From JBFLYZ01 sp040756415 (GTDB taxonomy: Bacteria; Bacteroidota; Bacteroidia; JADZBD01), in the NCBI GenBank assembly GCA_040756415.1, contig JBFLYZ010000014.1:3584-67583 (forward strand): a DNA stretch of 64,000 nt, read 5' to 3'. The notes under the pieces were generated by a model, which did not search any database, was not told the origin of the DNA, and was given only the letters and a program-made list of their open reading frames with translations. Of the stretch, positions 57,565-64,000 are shown one piece after another. The first letter of the stretch is position 1; each line of letters starts with the position of its first letter. The translations under genes were made by a program, and so were the position numbers.

Positions 57565-59328
57565 TTAATCCAAAATTTTGGTCTTCGACACAGCCAGCCT
57601 AAGCACTATAAATGAGGCCAGTGCGGCCCCCAAACACCATAGCGCGTCAATCCATTCTTTGAAGATGAGCTTGCCGCTCAAAAAGAGGATGGAATAGGTC
57701 ATGGCCACCGAGCTGAGCCAACATACGAAAAGCCCTCCCAGGCGGGATTTGTGGCCCGTGATGTTCATTCTCTGCCGTACCGGGTTCCAGGCCCCTTGCG
57801 GCCTCACCTTATCATAAAAACGTTTCAGTGTTTCATCGCTCTCGGGGCCGGTGATGAAGGTAACCAGCAGCCAGGCTGCGGTAGTGAAGCCCACCGTCAG
57901 GAAAAAGCTGTCGGGGAATTCCAGCCCGAGCAGGAAGCGGGACACGGAATACCCGATAAACGGGGCTGCCGTTGCCGTTATTTCGCTCCAGGCATTGATG
58001 CGCCACCAGTACCAGCGCAGGATCAGCACCAGGCCCAGGCCCGCACCGCATTCGATGATGAAGCTCCACACGCCCGAAATGCTGCTGATGAGGGTAGTGA
58101 CGTAAAGCGCTATGCCCATGGTAAGCAGGGTAGTGATGCGGCTGATCTGCACGTAATGCTTTTCGGCCTGTGCGTTGCTGGCGAATTGTTCCTTCGGCCG
58201 CATGAAGCGCTTGTAAAAATCGTTGACCAGGTAGCTGGCTCCCCAGTTAAGCTGGGTGGAAATGGTGCTCATGTAAGCGGCCAGGAAGGCGACCAGCAGC
58301 AGCCCCTTCAGCCCCGCAGGCAGAAACTCCTTCATGGCCATCACATACCCGAGCTTTTTATCGCTTACCTCCGGGTACAGCACGATACAGCACAATCCTA
58401 CGATGATCCAAGGCCAGGGCCGTATGCAGTAATGGGCGATCTGGAAGAACAGTGTGGCGAAGATGGAGTGCTTTTCATTTTTTGCGCTCATCATACGCTG
58501 CGCCACATACCCTCCGCCACCCGGCTCGGCACCGGGGTACCAACTGGCCCACCATTGTACGGAAATATAGGCCAGGAAAGCCCCGATGGAGATTGTGAGC
58601 GTACCGGGCAGGCCCCCTTTGGTCTCACCGATATTGGGAAAGAACTGCAGGCTCCAGGCAGGTATTTTTTCTTTCAGGCCTTCGATGCCGCCAATCTGCT
58701 CATCGTGCAGCACGATCACGGCCAGCACGATGCAGCCGGTCATGGCGATGACAAACTGAACCATATCCGTAACGGCTACCCCCCACAGCCCTGAAAGGGT
58801 GGAATAAACGGTGGTGAGCAGCATGGCCCCGGCCACATACCACAGCGCCTCTGACTCCGGAATATTGAAGAACACGTTGAGTATGGCGATCAGGGCAACG
58901 TTCACCCATCCTACGATGATGCAATTCATGAACAATCCCAGGTAGAGGGCCTTGAAACCCCTCAGGAAGGCAGCCGCTTTGCCGCCATACCGGAACTCGA
59001 TCAGCTCCACTTCGGTCAGCACCTCGGCCCTGCGCCAGAGGCGGGCGAAGAAAAAAGTGGTGAGCATGCCCCCGGAGAGGAAGCTCCACCAGAGCCAGTT
59101 CCCTGCAATACCATGTTGCGCCACCAGCTCGTTTACGGCCAGGGGCGTGTCGGCCGCGAAAGTGGTAGCCACCATGCTGATGCCGGCCACATACCAGGGC
59201 AGGTTACGCCCGCCCAGGAAAAAATCGCTGAGGCTGCCGCTGGCCCTGTTCTTATAATAGAGGCCAATAGCCAGGGAGAGCAGGAGGTAGGCCGCTATGA
59301 TGATCCAGTCGATGGGGGCAAGGAGCAT
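57565..59328 (-). CDS. Sodium:solute symporter (SSS family)
   Basis: 587 residues from the ATG at 59328; the earlier in-frame codons are only the heptamer repeats translated (LQTTDYRLQTTD). About 13-14 membrane helices are present. The SSS features are SLSDFFLGGRNLPWYVAGIS and MVATTFAADTPLAVNELVAQ near the start, and ALYVTTLISSISGVWSFIIE with the Na-site helix later. The family moves sugars, amino acids, vitamins or other small solutes with Na+; the substrate here is not evident. It ends 96 bases before the lipoprotein gene and is preceded by tandem repeats in its predicted leader. Confidence 0.9.
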   Translation of the reverse strand: MLLAPIDWIIIAAYLLLSLAIGLYYKNRASGSLSDFFLGGRNLPWYVAGISMVATTFAADTPLAVNELVAQHGIAGNWLWWSFLSGGMLTTFFFARLWRRAEVLTEVELIEFRYGGKAAAFLRGFKALYLGLFMNCIIVGWVNVALIAILNVFFNIPESEALWYVAGAMLLTTVYSTLSGLWGVAVTDMVQFVIAMTGCIVLAVIVLHDEQIGGIEGLKEKIPAWSLQFFPNIGETKGGLPGTLTISIGAFLAYISVQWWASWYPGAEPGGGGYVAQRMMSAKNEKHSIFATLFFQIAHYCIRPWPWIIVGLCCIVLYPEVSDKKLGYVMAMKEFLPAGLKGLLLVAFLAAYMSTISTQLNWGASYLVNDFYKRFMRPKEQFASNAQAEKHYVQISRITTLLTMGIALYVTTLISSISGVWSFIIECGAGLGLVLILRWYWWRINAWSEITATAAPFIGYSVSRFLLGLEFPDSFFLTVGFTTAAWLLVTFITGPESDETLKRFYDKVRPQGAWNPVRQRMNITGHKSRLGGLFVCWLSSVAMTYSILFLSGKLIFKEWIDALWCLGAALASFIVLRLAVSKTKILD

Positions 59329-59330
59329 GG

Positions 59331-59380
59331 AGTCTGTAGTCTGTAGTCTGTAGTCTGTAGTTTGTAGTTTGTAGTTTAGT
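59331..59380. repeat. Tandem 7-base repeats (CTGTAGT / TTGTAGT) in the symporter leader
   Basis: Four perfect CTGTAGT units (59334-59361) are followed by two TTGTAGT units (59362-59375) and partial copies at both ends. On the minus strand they read ACTACAG/ACTACAA. The array lies between the predicted transcript start (~59382) and the ATG at 59328, directly upstream of the start codon, so copy-number change would alter leader length. Confidence 0.85.
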
Positions 59381-59388
59381 GCATGAGG

Positions 59389-59396
59389 CAAAAATA
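59389..59396 (-). promoter_or_regulatory. -7 box (TATTTTTG, minus strand) for the symporter
   Basis: Exact TAnnTTTG match immediately upstream of the heptamer array; transcript start expected near 59382. Confidence 0.45.
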
Positions 59397-59475
59397 ATCG
59401 AGGGTATAATGCTCATGACCCGGTGTTTTGAGAAGTAATTAACAGACCATGCAGGCACCACTGCCGATTACTTCA

Positions 59476-59483
59476 TAACTTTG
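59476..59483 (+). promoter_or_regulatory. -7 box (TAACTTTG) for the RNA methyltransferase gene
   Basis: Exact consensus match seven bases before the ATG at 59491, so the leader would be only about one or two bases, i.e. nearly leaderless. Confidence 0.4.
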
Positions 59484-59490
59484 CGTGGGT

Positions 59491-60657
59491 ATGAAAAAAC
59501 AGGAAGAGGACTTTCCTATGCTGGCCACCACCCTTTTCGGGCTGGAAGAGGTGCTGGCCCAGGAGCTGCTGAAGCTGGGCGCCAGGAACATAGAAAAGCA
59601 AAAGAGAGCGGTAAGCTTCGTGGGCGACAAGGGCTTTATGTATAAGGCCAATTACAGCCTGCGCACGGCCACGCGCGTACTTGTGCCCATACAGCAGTTC
59701 TTCGTGAAAGGCGAAGAGGACCTGTATACGAAGATCAAAAAGATAGAATGGGAAAAGTACCTGCACGAGCTGGATACCTTTGCCATTGACACTTCGCTGA
59801 AAACGCACCTGTTCACGCATTCGCAGTATATCTCCCAAAAAGCGAAGGATGCGGTGGTTGACCGCTTCCGCGAAAAGACCGGCAAGCGGCCATCGGTGGA
59901 CCTGGACCGTCCCTGGCTGCGCATCAACCTGCACGTATATGAGAACACGTGCATCGTATCGCTCGACAGTTCAGGGAACTCGCTGCACAAGCGCAATTAC
60001 CGCGACAAGACCAACCTGGCCCCGCTCAATGAAGTGCTCGCGGCCGGCATGATCCTGCTCACCGGCTGGGATAAACGTTCGGCCTTTGTCGATCCCATGT
60101 GCGGATCGGGTACCATCGTCACCGAAGCCGCCCTTATAGCCGGCAATATTCCACCGGGTTATTACCGCGAGGAGTTCGGCTTCATGCACTGGAAGGACTT
60201 CGACAAGGAGCTCTGGGAACTGATCAGGGATTCGTGCCTGAAAAAGATCAGCAATGAGGATGTGATGATCTACGGTTCTGACCTCTCACCGAACGTGACG
60301 AAAAAAGCGAAGCAAAATGTGAAAGAGGCCAGGGTAGAGGACATGGTTACGATCAGCACTTCTGATTTCGCCCAGCTTGAAAAGCCGGCCGGCAGAGGTG
60401 TACTTGTCATGAACCCGCCTTATGGCGAACGCATGGATAAGGATGATATTACCGCTCTGTATAAGACTATTGGCGACACCCTCAAAAAGAACTGGAGCGG
60501 CTGGACGGCCTGGCTGATCACATCCAACGAAGAGGCTGCCAAAGCCATCGGCCTGCGGCACACGCGCAGGATCACCCTGTATAATGGCGGACTGGAATGC
60601 AAGTACCTGAAGTTTGAAATGTACGAGGGCACGAAGAAAGTGCATAAGCTCAGCTAA
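59491..60657 (+). CDS. THUMP-domain RNA methyltransferase (RlmL/K-N-terminal or Trm14-like)
   Basis: 388 residues from the ATG at 59491 (a GTG two codons earlier is possible). The N-terminal part (about 10-165) is ferredoxin-like plus THUMP domain (GLEEVLAQELLKLGARNIEK; FREKTGKRPSVDLDRPWLRI), then the methyltransferase with DPMCGSGTIVTEAALIAGNI (motif I, about 201-220), YGSDLSPNVTKKAKQNVKEA, and the adenine/guanine N-methylation motif NPPYGERMD (motif IV). It corresponds to the guanine-N2 methyltransferase half of RlmL/RlmKL (23S rRNA G2445) without the C-terminal m7G unit. The precise rRNA site is inferred. Confidence 0.9.
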   Translation: MKKQEEDFPMLATTLFGLEEVLAQELLKLGARNIEKQKRAVSFVGDKGFMYKANYSLRTATRVLVPIQQFFVKGEEDLYTKIKKIEWEKYLHELDTFAIDTSLKTHLFTHSQYISQKAKDAVVDRFREKTGKRPSVDLDRPWLRINLHVYENTCIVSLDSSGNSLHKRNYRDKTNLAPLNEVLAAGMILLTGWDKRSAFVDPMCGSGTIVTEAALIAGNIPPGYYREEFGFMHWKDFDKELWELIRDSCLKKISNEDVMIYGSDLSPNVTKKAKQNVKEARVEDMVTISTSDFAQLEKPAGRGVLVMNPPYGERMDKDDITALYKTIGDTLKKNWSGWTAWLITSNEEAAKAIGLRHTRRITLYNGGLECKYLKFEMYEGTKKVHKLS

Positions 60658-60716
60658 GCAACCTTTCATTCGTCTAAAACGTCTTGTAATCGGCATTGTC
60701 GCCCGCTTTAAACGTT

Positions 60717-60724
60717 TATTTTTA
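60717..60724 (+). promoter_or_regulatory. -7-like box (TATTTTTA) before the T9SS type B protein
   Basis: One mismatch from TAnnTTTG, 25 bases before the ATG at 60749. Confidence 0.35.
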
Positions 60725-60748
60725 CACGCATTTGATAAACCAGAGCAC

Positions 60749-63700
60749 ATGAGAAAGTTCCTGTACCTTCTTTTCATAGTTCATATTTCCTATTTCGCAT
60801 CTCATTCACAAACCTGCCCCAGCATAACAGCGGGCACCAATGCCACCATCTGCACCCCGCAGTGCGCTACGCTGACCGCTACGGCCACGCCTACTTTTCA
60901 GACCACATCCTATACCATCAGTACCATACCTTACAACCCGCAGCCTTATACCGGCACCCAGGTGCTGGGCGGGGTGGATGATGAATGGAGCGCGGTGATC
61001 AACCTGGGGTTCAACTTCTGCTATTACGGTACCATGTACAGCCAGTGCGTGATCGGCTCCAACGGGGTGATCTCGTTCGACCTGAGCAATGCCTTTGGCT
61101 ACAACACCTGGCCCATTGCCGCGGCCGTTCCGTCAACCACTCCCACCGACCTTCTCAACTGCATCATGAGTCCCTGGCACGATATCGATCCCAGCATAGG
61201 AGGCGCCATTTACTACCAGACCCTGGGTACCGCCCCCTGCCGCATGTTCGTGGTGTCCTTCAGCCAGGTGCCCATGTTCTCCTGCAACAACCTGATCGAT
61301 AACCAGCAGATCGTTCTGTATGAAACGACCAATATCATTGACATTTTTATCGGTAACAAGCCCCTCTGCACCACCTGGAACGGTGGCTACGCCATAGAGG
61401 CCATACAGGATCCCACCGGCACCCAGGCTGCCGTAGTGGCGGGCAGGAACTATCCCACCCAGTGGACGGCCAGCAATGACGGCCGCAGGTTCACGCCTTC
61501 AGGTACGGCTACTTCGGCCATCAGTTGGTACGACAGCTTTAACACGCTTGTAGGCACCGGCAACGCGATCAACGTTTGTCCGACCACTACCACCACCTAT
61601 TACGCACAGGTAGTTTACACGCAGTGCGATAACTCTACCGTTAGCATGAACAGCAATAACGTAACGGTAACCGTTTCTCCCGGGCCCACGCTCACCACCA
61701 GCAGCACGTCCAGCGGCTGCCTGGCCTGTACGGGCACGGCCAGCGTGGTGGCCACTGGCGGTACTCCGCCTTACACCTATTCATGGAATACCACGCCCGC
61801 GCAAAGCACTTCTACGGCAACAGGGCTGTGCGGTGGCACATACGTGGTGACGGTAAGCACGGCCAACGGATGTAATTCCACGGCCAGCGTAACGGTGCCC
61901 TCTTCGGGCGGCCTTACCTCCCTGCTTTCTCAAAGCAACGTGCAGTGCAACGGTCAGTGTACCGGTTCGGCAACCATCAATCCTTCGGGCGGAACACCGC
62001 CTTATACCTATAGCTGGACCACTACGCCCGTGCAGACGACACAAACCGCCAGCGGGCTATGCGCGGGCAACTATACCGTGGTGGTGACCGATGCGAATGG
62101 CTGTACCACTTCGCAAAGCGTGGTGATCAGCCAGCCCCCCGCTATGAGCGTAACGGCATCCGGCAGCCCGGCTACGGTCTGTTCCTCGCAATGCGCAACG
62201 CTCAGCGCAACGCCTTCGGGCGGAAATCCGCCTTATACCTATTCATGGGTTCCCGGCAATATGACCGGGAACAATGTTCAGGCCTGCCCGACCGCCACCA
62301 CAACTTATACCGTGATCATTACCGATGCGAACAATTGCACGGTCAACAATACGGCCATGGTAACGGTGAATGCTCCACCATCGGTCACTGTTACCGCATC
62401 GCCCGCATCGTACTGCGCGGGCGGAAGCAGCAACCTCAATGCCAGCGGAGGGGTGAGCTATTCCTGGTCGCCCGCCACCGGTTTGAGCAATACCACCCTA
62501 TCCAACCCTGTTGCCACTCCAACGGTAACAACCACCTACACGGTTATTGTTACTGACGCCAACGGCTGCACCAATTCAGGTACGGTTACCGTTACGGTTA
62601 ACGCGGTGCCGAACGTAGCGGCCAGCGCCACACCCGCCAATATATGCGTGGGCGGCAGCAGCAGCCTTACCGCCAGCGGTGCCCTCAGCTATGTGTGGAC
62701 GCCATCCACCGGCCTGAGCAGTTCCACGGGATCTAATCCCACAGCCACACCGGGTACGACCATTACGTATACGGTTACCGGCACCGATGCCAATGGCTGT
62801 ACCAATACCGCTACGGTTACGGTGGTGGTGAGCCAGCCCCCGAACGCCACCGCCTCGGCAAGCCCTTCAACCATATGTGTTGGCGCCAGCTCCAACCTCA
62901 GCGCCTCGGGAGGGGTAAGCTATACCTGGAGCCCGGCCAGCGGCCTGAGCTCGACCACAGGGGCCAACCCGGTTGCTACGCCAAGCACCAGCACTACATA
63001 TACCGTTATTGTCACCAATGCGGCAGGGTGTACGGCCACCGCTACCGTCAATATTACGATCACGGCCGGTCCACTTGTAGCCGCGGGAAGCGCCACGGAT
63101 GAAACCTGCGGCAATAATGACGGTACGGCAACTGCGGGAGCGGTAACGGGTAACGGGCCGTTCACCTATTCCTGGTCACCGGGCGGGCAAAGCACGGCTA
63201 CCGCCACGGGGCTGGCGGCAGGCACCTACACCGTGCTGATCACCGATGCGGCAGGATGTACGACCACGCAGAGCGTTACGGTAGGCCAGGTGCTTGGCGT
63301 CAACGCAGCGGCCAGCGCCAATCCGGGCACGGGTGTGTGGCCCCTGAATGTTGCATTCACCAACGGCAGCACGGGAGCCAACAACTACTTCTGGAATTTT
63401 GGCGATATGAACACCTCTACGCAGCAGAACCCGACTCATATCTATACGTCAGCGGGAACCTATACCGTAATGCTGGTCGCCTGGAATAACAATCCCTCAT
63501 GCGCAGATACCGCTTATCTTACCATCGTGGTTTACGATGAGGTGATCTTTGTGCTGCCCAATGTGTTTACTCCCAATGCTGACGGGCAGAACGATATGTT
63601 CAACGCCACAGCCCAGGGGCTCTCGGATATAACGGGCGAGATCTATGACCGGTGGGGCCTGATCGTGGGATACTGGACCGGAGGCGTAAACGGAGGATGG

Positions 63701-63826
63701 GACGGCAAGACCAGGAGCGGCAAGATGGCCTCGGATGGCACGTACTATTACGTGCTTACCGCTACCGGTCTTGACGGTAAGACCTACGAGGCGAAAGGAT
63801 ATGTGCAATTGATAAAAAGCAAATAA
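60749..63826 (+). CDS. Gliding-motility-associated (T9SS type B) surface protein with SprB, Ig-like and PKD repeats
   Basis: 1025 residues from the ATG at 60749, giving signal peptide MRKFLYLLFIVHISYFASHS. Order: an N-terminal beta domain with Cys pairs (CTPQCATLTATATPTF; LNCIMSPWHDIDPSIGGAIY), SprB-type repeats (about 355-470, SNVQCNGQCTGSATINPSGG), three ~77-residue Ig-like repeats (62370-63070, each with CxGGSS/CVGxSS ... ASGGVSYSWSP), a further SprB unit (DETCGNNDGTATAGAVTGNG), a PKD domain (about 860-930, GANNYFWNFGDMNTSTQQNP) and a C-terminal CHU_C/type B sorting domain (LPNVFTPNADGQNDMFNATA). It is probably a surface adhesin handled by T9SS. Confidence 0.9.
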   Translation: MRKFLYLLFIVHISYFASHSQTCPSITAGTNATICTPQCATLTATATPTFQTTSYTISTIPYNPQPYTGTQVLGGVDDEWSAVINLGFNFCYYGTMYSQCVIGSNGVISFDLSNAFGYNTWPIAAAVPSTTPTDLLNCIMSPWHDIDPSIGGAIYYQTLGTAPCRMFVVSFSQVPMFSCNNLIDNQQIVLYETTNIIDIFIGNKPLCTTWNGGYAIEAIQDPTGTQAAVVAGRNYPTQWTASNDGRRFTPSGTATSAISWYDSFNTLVGTGNAINVCPTTTTTYYAQVVYTQCDNSTVSMNSNNVTVTVSPGPTLTTSSTSSGCLACTGTASVVATGGTPPYTYSWNTTPAQSTSTATGLCGGTYVVTVSTANGCNSTASVTVPSSGGLTSLLSQSNVQCNGQCTGSATINPSGGTPPYTYSWTTTPVQTTQTASGLCAGNYTVVVTDANGCTTSQSVVISQPPAMSVTASGSPATVCSSQCATLSATPSGGNPPYTYSWVPGNMTGNNVQACPTATTTYTVIITDANNCTVNNTAMVTVNAPPSVTVTASPASYCAGGSSNLNASGGVSYSWSPATGLSNTTLSNPVATPTVTTTYTVIVTDANGCTNSGTVTVTVNAVPNVAASATPANICVGGSSSLTASGALSYVWTPSTGLSSSTGSNPTATPGTTITYTVTGTDANGCTNTATVTVVVSQPPNATASASPSTICVGASSNLSASGGVSYTWSPASGLSSTTGANPVATPSTSTTYTVIVTNAAGCTATATVNITITAGPLVAAGSATDETCGNNDGTATAGAVTGNGPFTYSWSPGGQSTATATGLAAGTYTVLITDAAGCTTTQSVTVGQVLGVNAAASANPGTGVWPLNVAFTNGSTGANNYFWNFGDMNTSTQQNPTHIYTSAGTYTVMLVAWNNNPSCADTAYLTIVVYDEVIFVLPNVFTPNADGQNDMFNATAQGLSDITGEIYDRWGLIVGYWTGGVNGGWDGKTRSGKMASDGTYYYVLTATGLDGKTYEAKGYVQLIKSK
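62370..63070 (+). repeat. Three tandem ~77-residue Ig-like repeats inside the T9SS type B gene
   Basis: Three units of about 230 bases begin near 62374, 62610 and 62840, sharing the codons for (C)xGGSSxLxASGG and YTVxVTDANGCT. The DNA is similar enough to have arisen by internal duplication and to recombine. Confidence 0.7.
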
Positions 63827-63848
63827 GAGATCGATGCGGTTAATACTG

Positions 63849-63874
63849 AGAGCCCTGGATCTTCCAGGGTTCTT
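63849..63874 (+). terminator. Terminator after the T9SS type B gene
   Basis: AGCCCTGGA pairs with TCCAGGGTT around a TCT loop, followed by TCTTTGTTTT. Confidence 0.75.
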
Positions 63875-63905
63875 TGTTTTGCCGCTTTGCAAATCCAATA
63901 TCCTG

Positions 63906-63913
63906 TATCTTTA
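63906..63913 (+). promoter_or_regulatory. Promoter of the last gene (TATCTTTA with -33 TTTG)
   Basis: TATCTTTA is one mismatch from TAnnTTTG, eight bases before the ATG at 63921; TTTG (63886-63889) lies 16 bases upstream. Confidence 0.4.
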
Positions 63914-63920
63914 CCTTCCC

Positions 63921-64000
63921 ATGTACAGGATATTGGCTGTTTTTTTTCTTTTCCCCGCTGTTCTTTCCGGGCAAAGCCTGTTGCCGGATACCCTGGAGCG
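63921..64000 (+). CDS. Exported protein, 5' end only (runs off the window)
   Basis: An open frame of 26 codons starts at ATG 63921 and continues past base 64000. The visible part is a signal peptide (MYRILAVFFLFPAVLSGQ) ending at SGQ, followed by SLLPDTLER. The pattern and the promoter indicate a real secreted or outer-membrane protein, but nothing can be said of its function. Confidence 0.65.
   Translation, partial: MYRILAVFFLFPAVLSGQSLLPDTLE

Overview
The window looks like chromosome from an uncultured or environmental member of the Bacteroidota. The evidence is the number of secreted proteins with type IX secretion (T9SS) sorting domains (type A at 3968, 16000, 21721, 24011, 48323, 49420 and 51026; type B, gliding-motility-like, at 60749), SprB/PKD repeat proteins, a TonB-dependent receptor, an ECF sigma/anti-sigma pair, and a recurrent promoter element TAnnTTTG (often TATATTTG, TATCTTTG or TATTTTTG) 10-60 bases upstream of genes in place of a classical -10 box. 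No rRNA, tRNA, CRISPR array, phage or intact insertion sequence was found, so the assignment below phylum is open.

Layout. 1-1831 (minus): lipoprotein, ECF sigma factor and its membrane partner in one operon. 2148-3947 (plus): LemA and two TPM-domain proteins. 3968-6891 (minus): a small repeat protein and a large Asp-box propeller T9SS protein. 6939-10614 (plus): TerB-DnaJ protein and UvrA, ending stop-to-stop against MiaE (10611-11192, minus). 11220-13344 (minus): two-domain universal stress protein and CPA2 antiporter. 13439-16005 (plus): a lipid-modification trio (desaturase, DUF1295, cyclopropane-synthase-type methyltransferase). 16000-19779 (minus): giant T9SS surface protein. 20126-21658 (plus): two CBS-domain paralogues flanking a Trp-repeat membrane protein. 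21721-26155 (minus): two tandem M43 metalloproteases that share a leader inverted repeat. 26296-29265 (minus): TonB receptor plus small partner. 29358-31866 (plus): rhomboid protease, a double SiaB-like protein and an RDD membrane protein. 31873-34860 (minus): LVIVD propeller, DUF3817, serine hydrolase. 35053-37013 (plus): DUF5362, a 30-residue membrane peptide, a TfoX-like protein and a peroxiredoxin. 37015-42551 (minus): HlyD, MacB-type permease, TolC, methyltransferase, ZIP transporter. 42712-48098 (plus): a sensor propeller-PP2C phosphatase, a lipoprotein, SiaB-like kinase and SiaC-like phosphoprotein. 48178-52585 (minus): three tandem T9SS propeller paralogues, one a deletion pseudogene. 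52736-52907: a broken KTSC-like small gene. 52966-59328 (minus): TerB/ABCG fusion transporter, two secreted proteins and a sodium:solute symporter with heptamer repeats in its leader. 59491-64000 (plus): THUMP RNA methyltransferase, T9SS type B repeat protein and the start of a further exported protein.

The most interesting system is a set of Sia-type partner-switching parts: a periplasmic-sensor PP2C phosphatase (42712), a SiaB-like GHKL kinase (47164) and a SiaC/DUF1987 protein (47718) whose Thr68 lies at the position phosphorylated in Pseudomonas SiaC. No diguanylate cyclase is visible nearby, although that is the known target in Pseudomonas. A second locus (30187) encodes two SiaB domains in one chain, the second with a degraded ATP lid, next to an RDD membrane protein. 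This suggests a kinase/pseudokinase variant of the pathway in a phylum where c-di-GMP signalling is sparse. Other items worth attention are the IS21-like 21-bp repeat remnant near 35.7 kb, two small membrane ORFs, two pseudogenes, the conserved leader hairpin of the protease pair and the efflux operon that lacks an ATPase gene.
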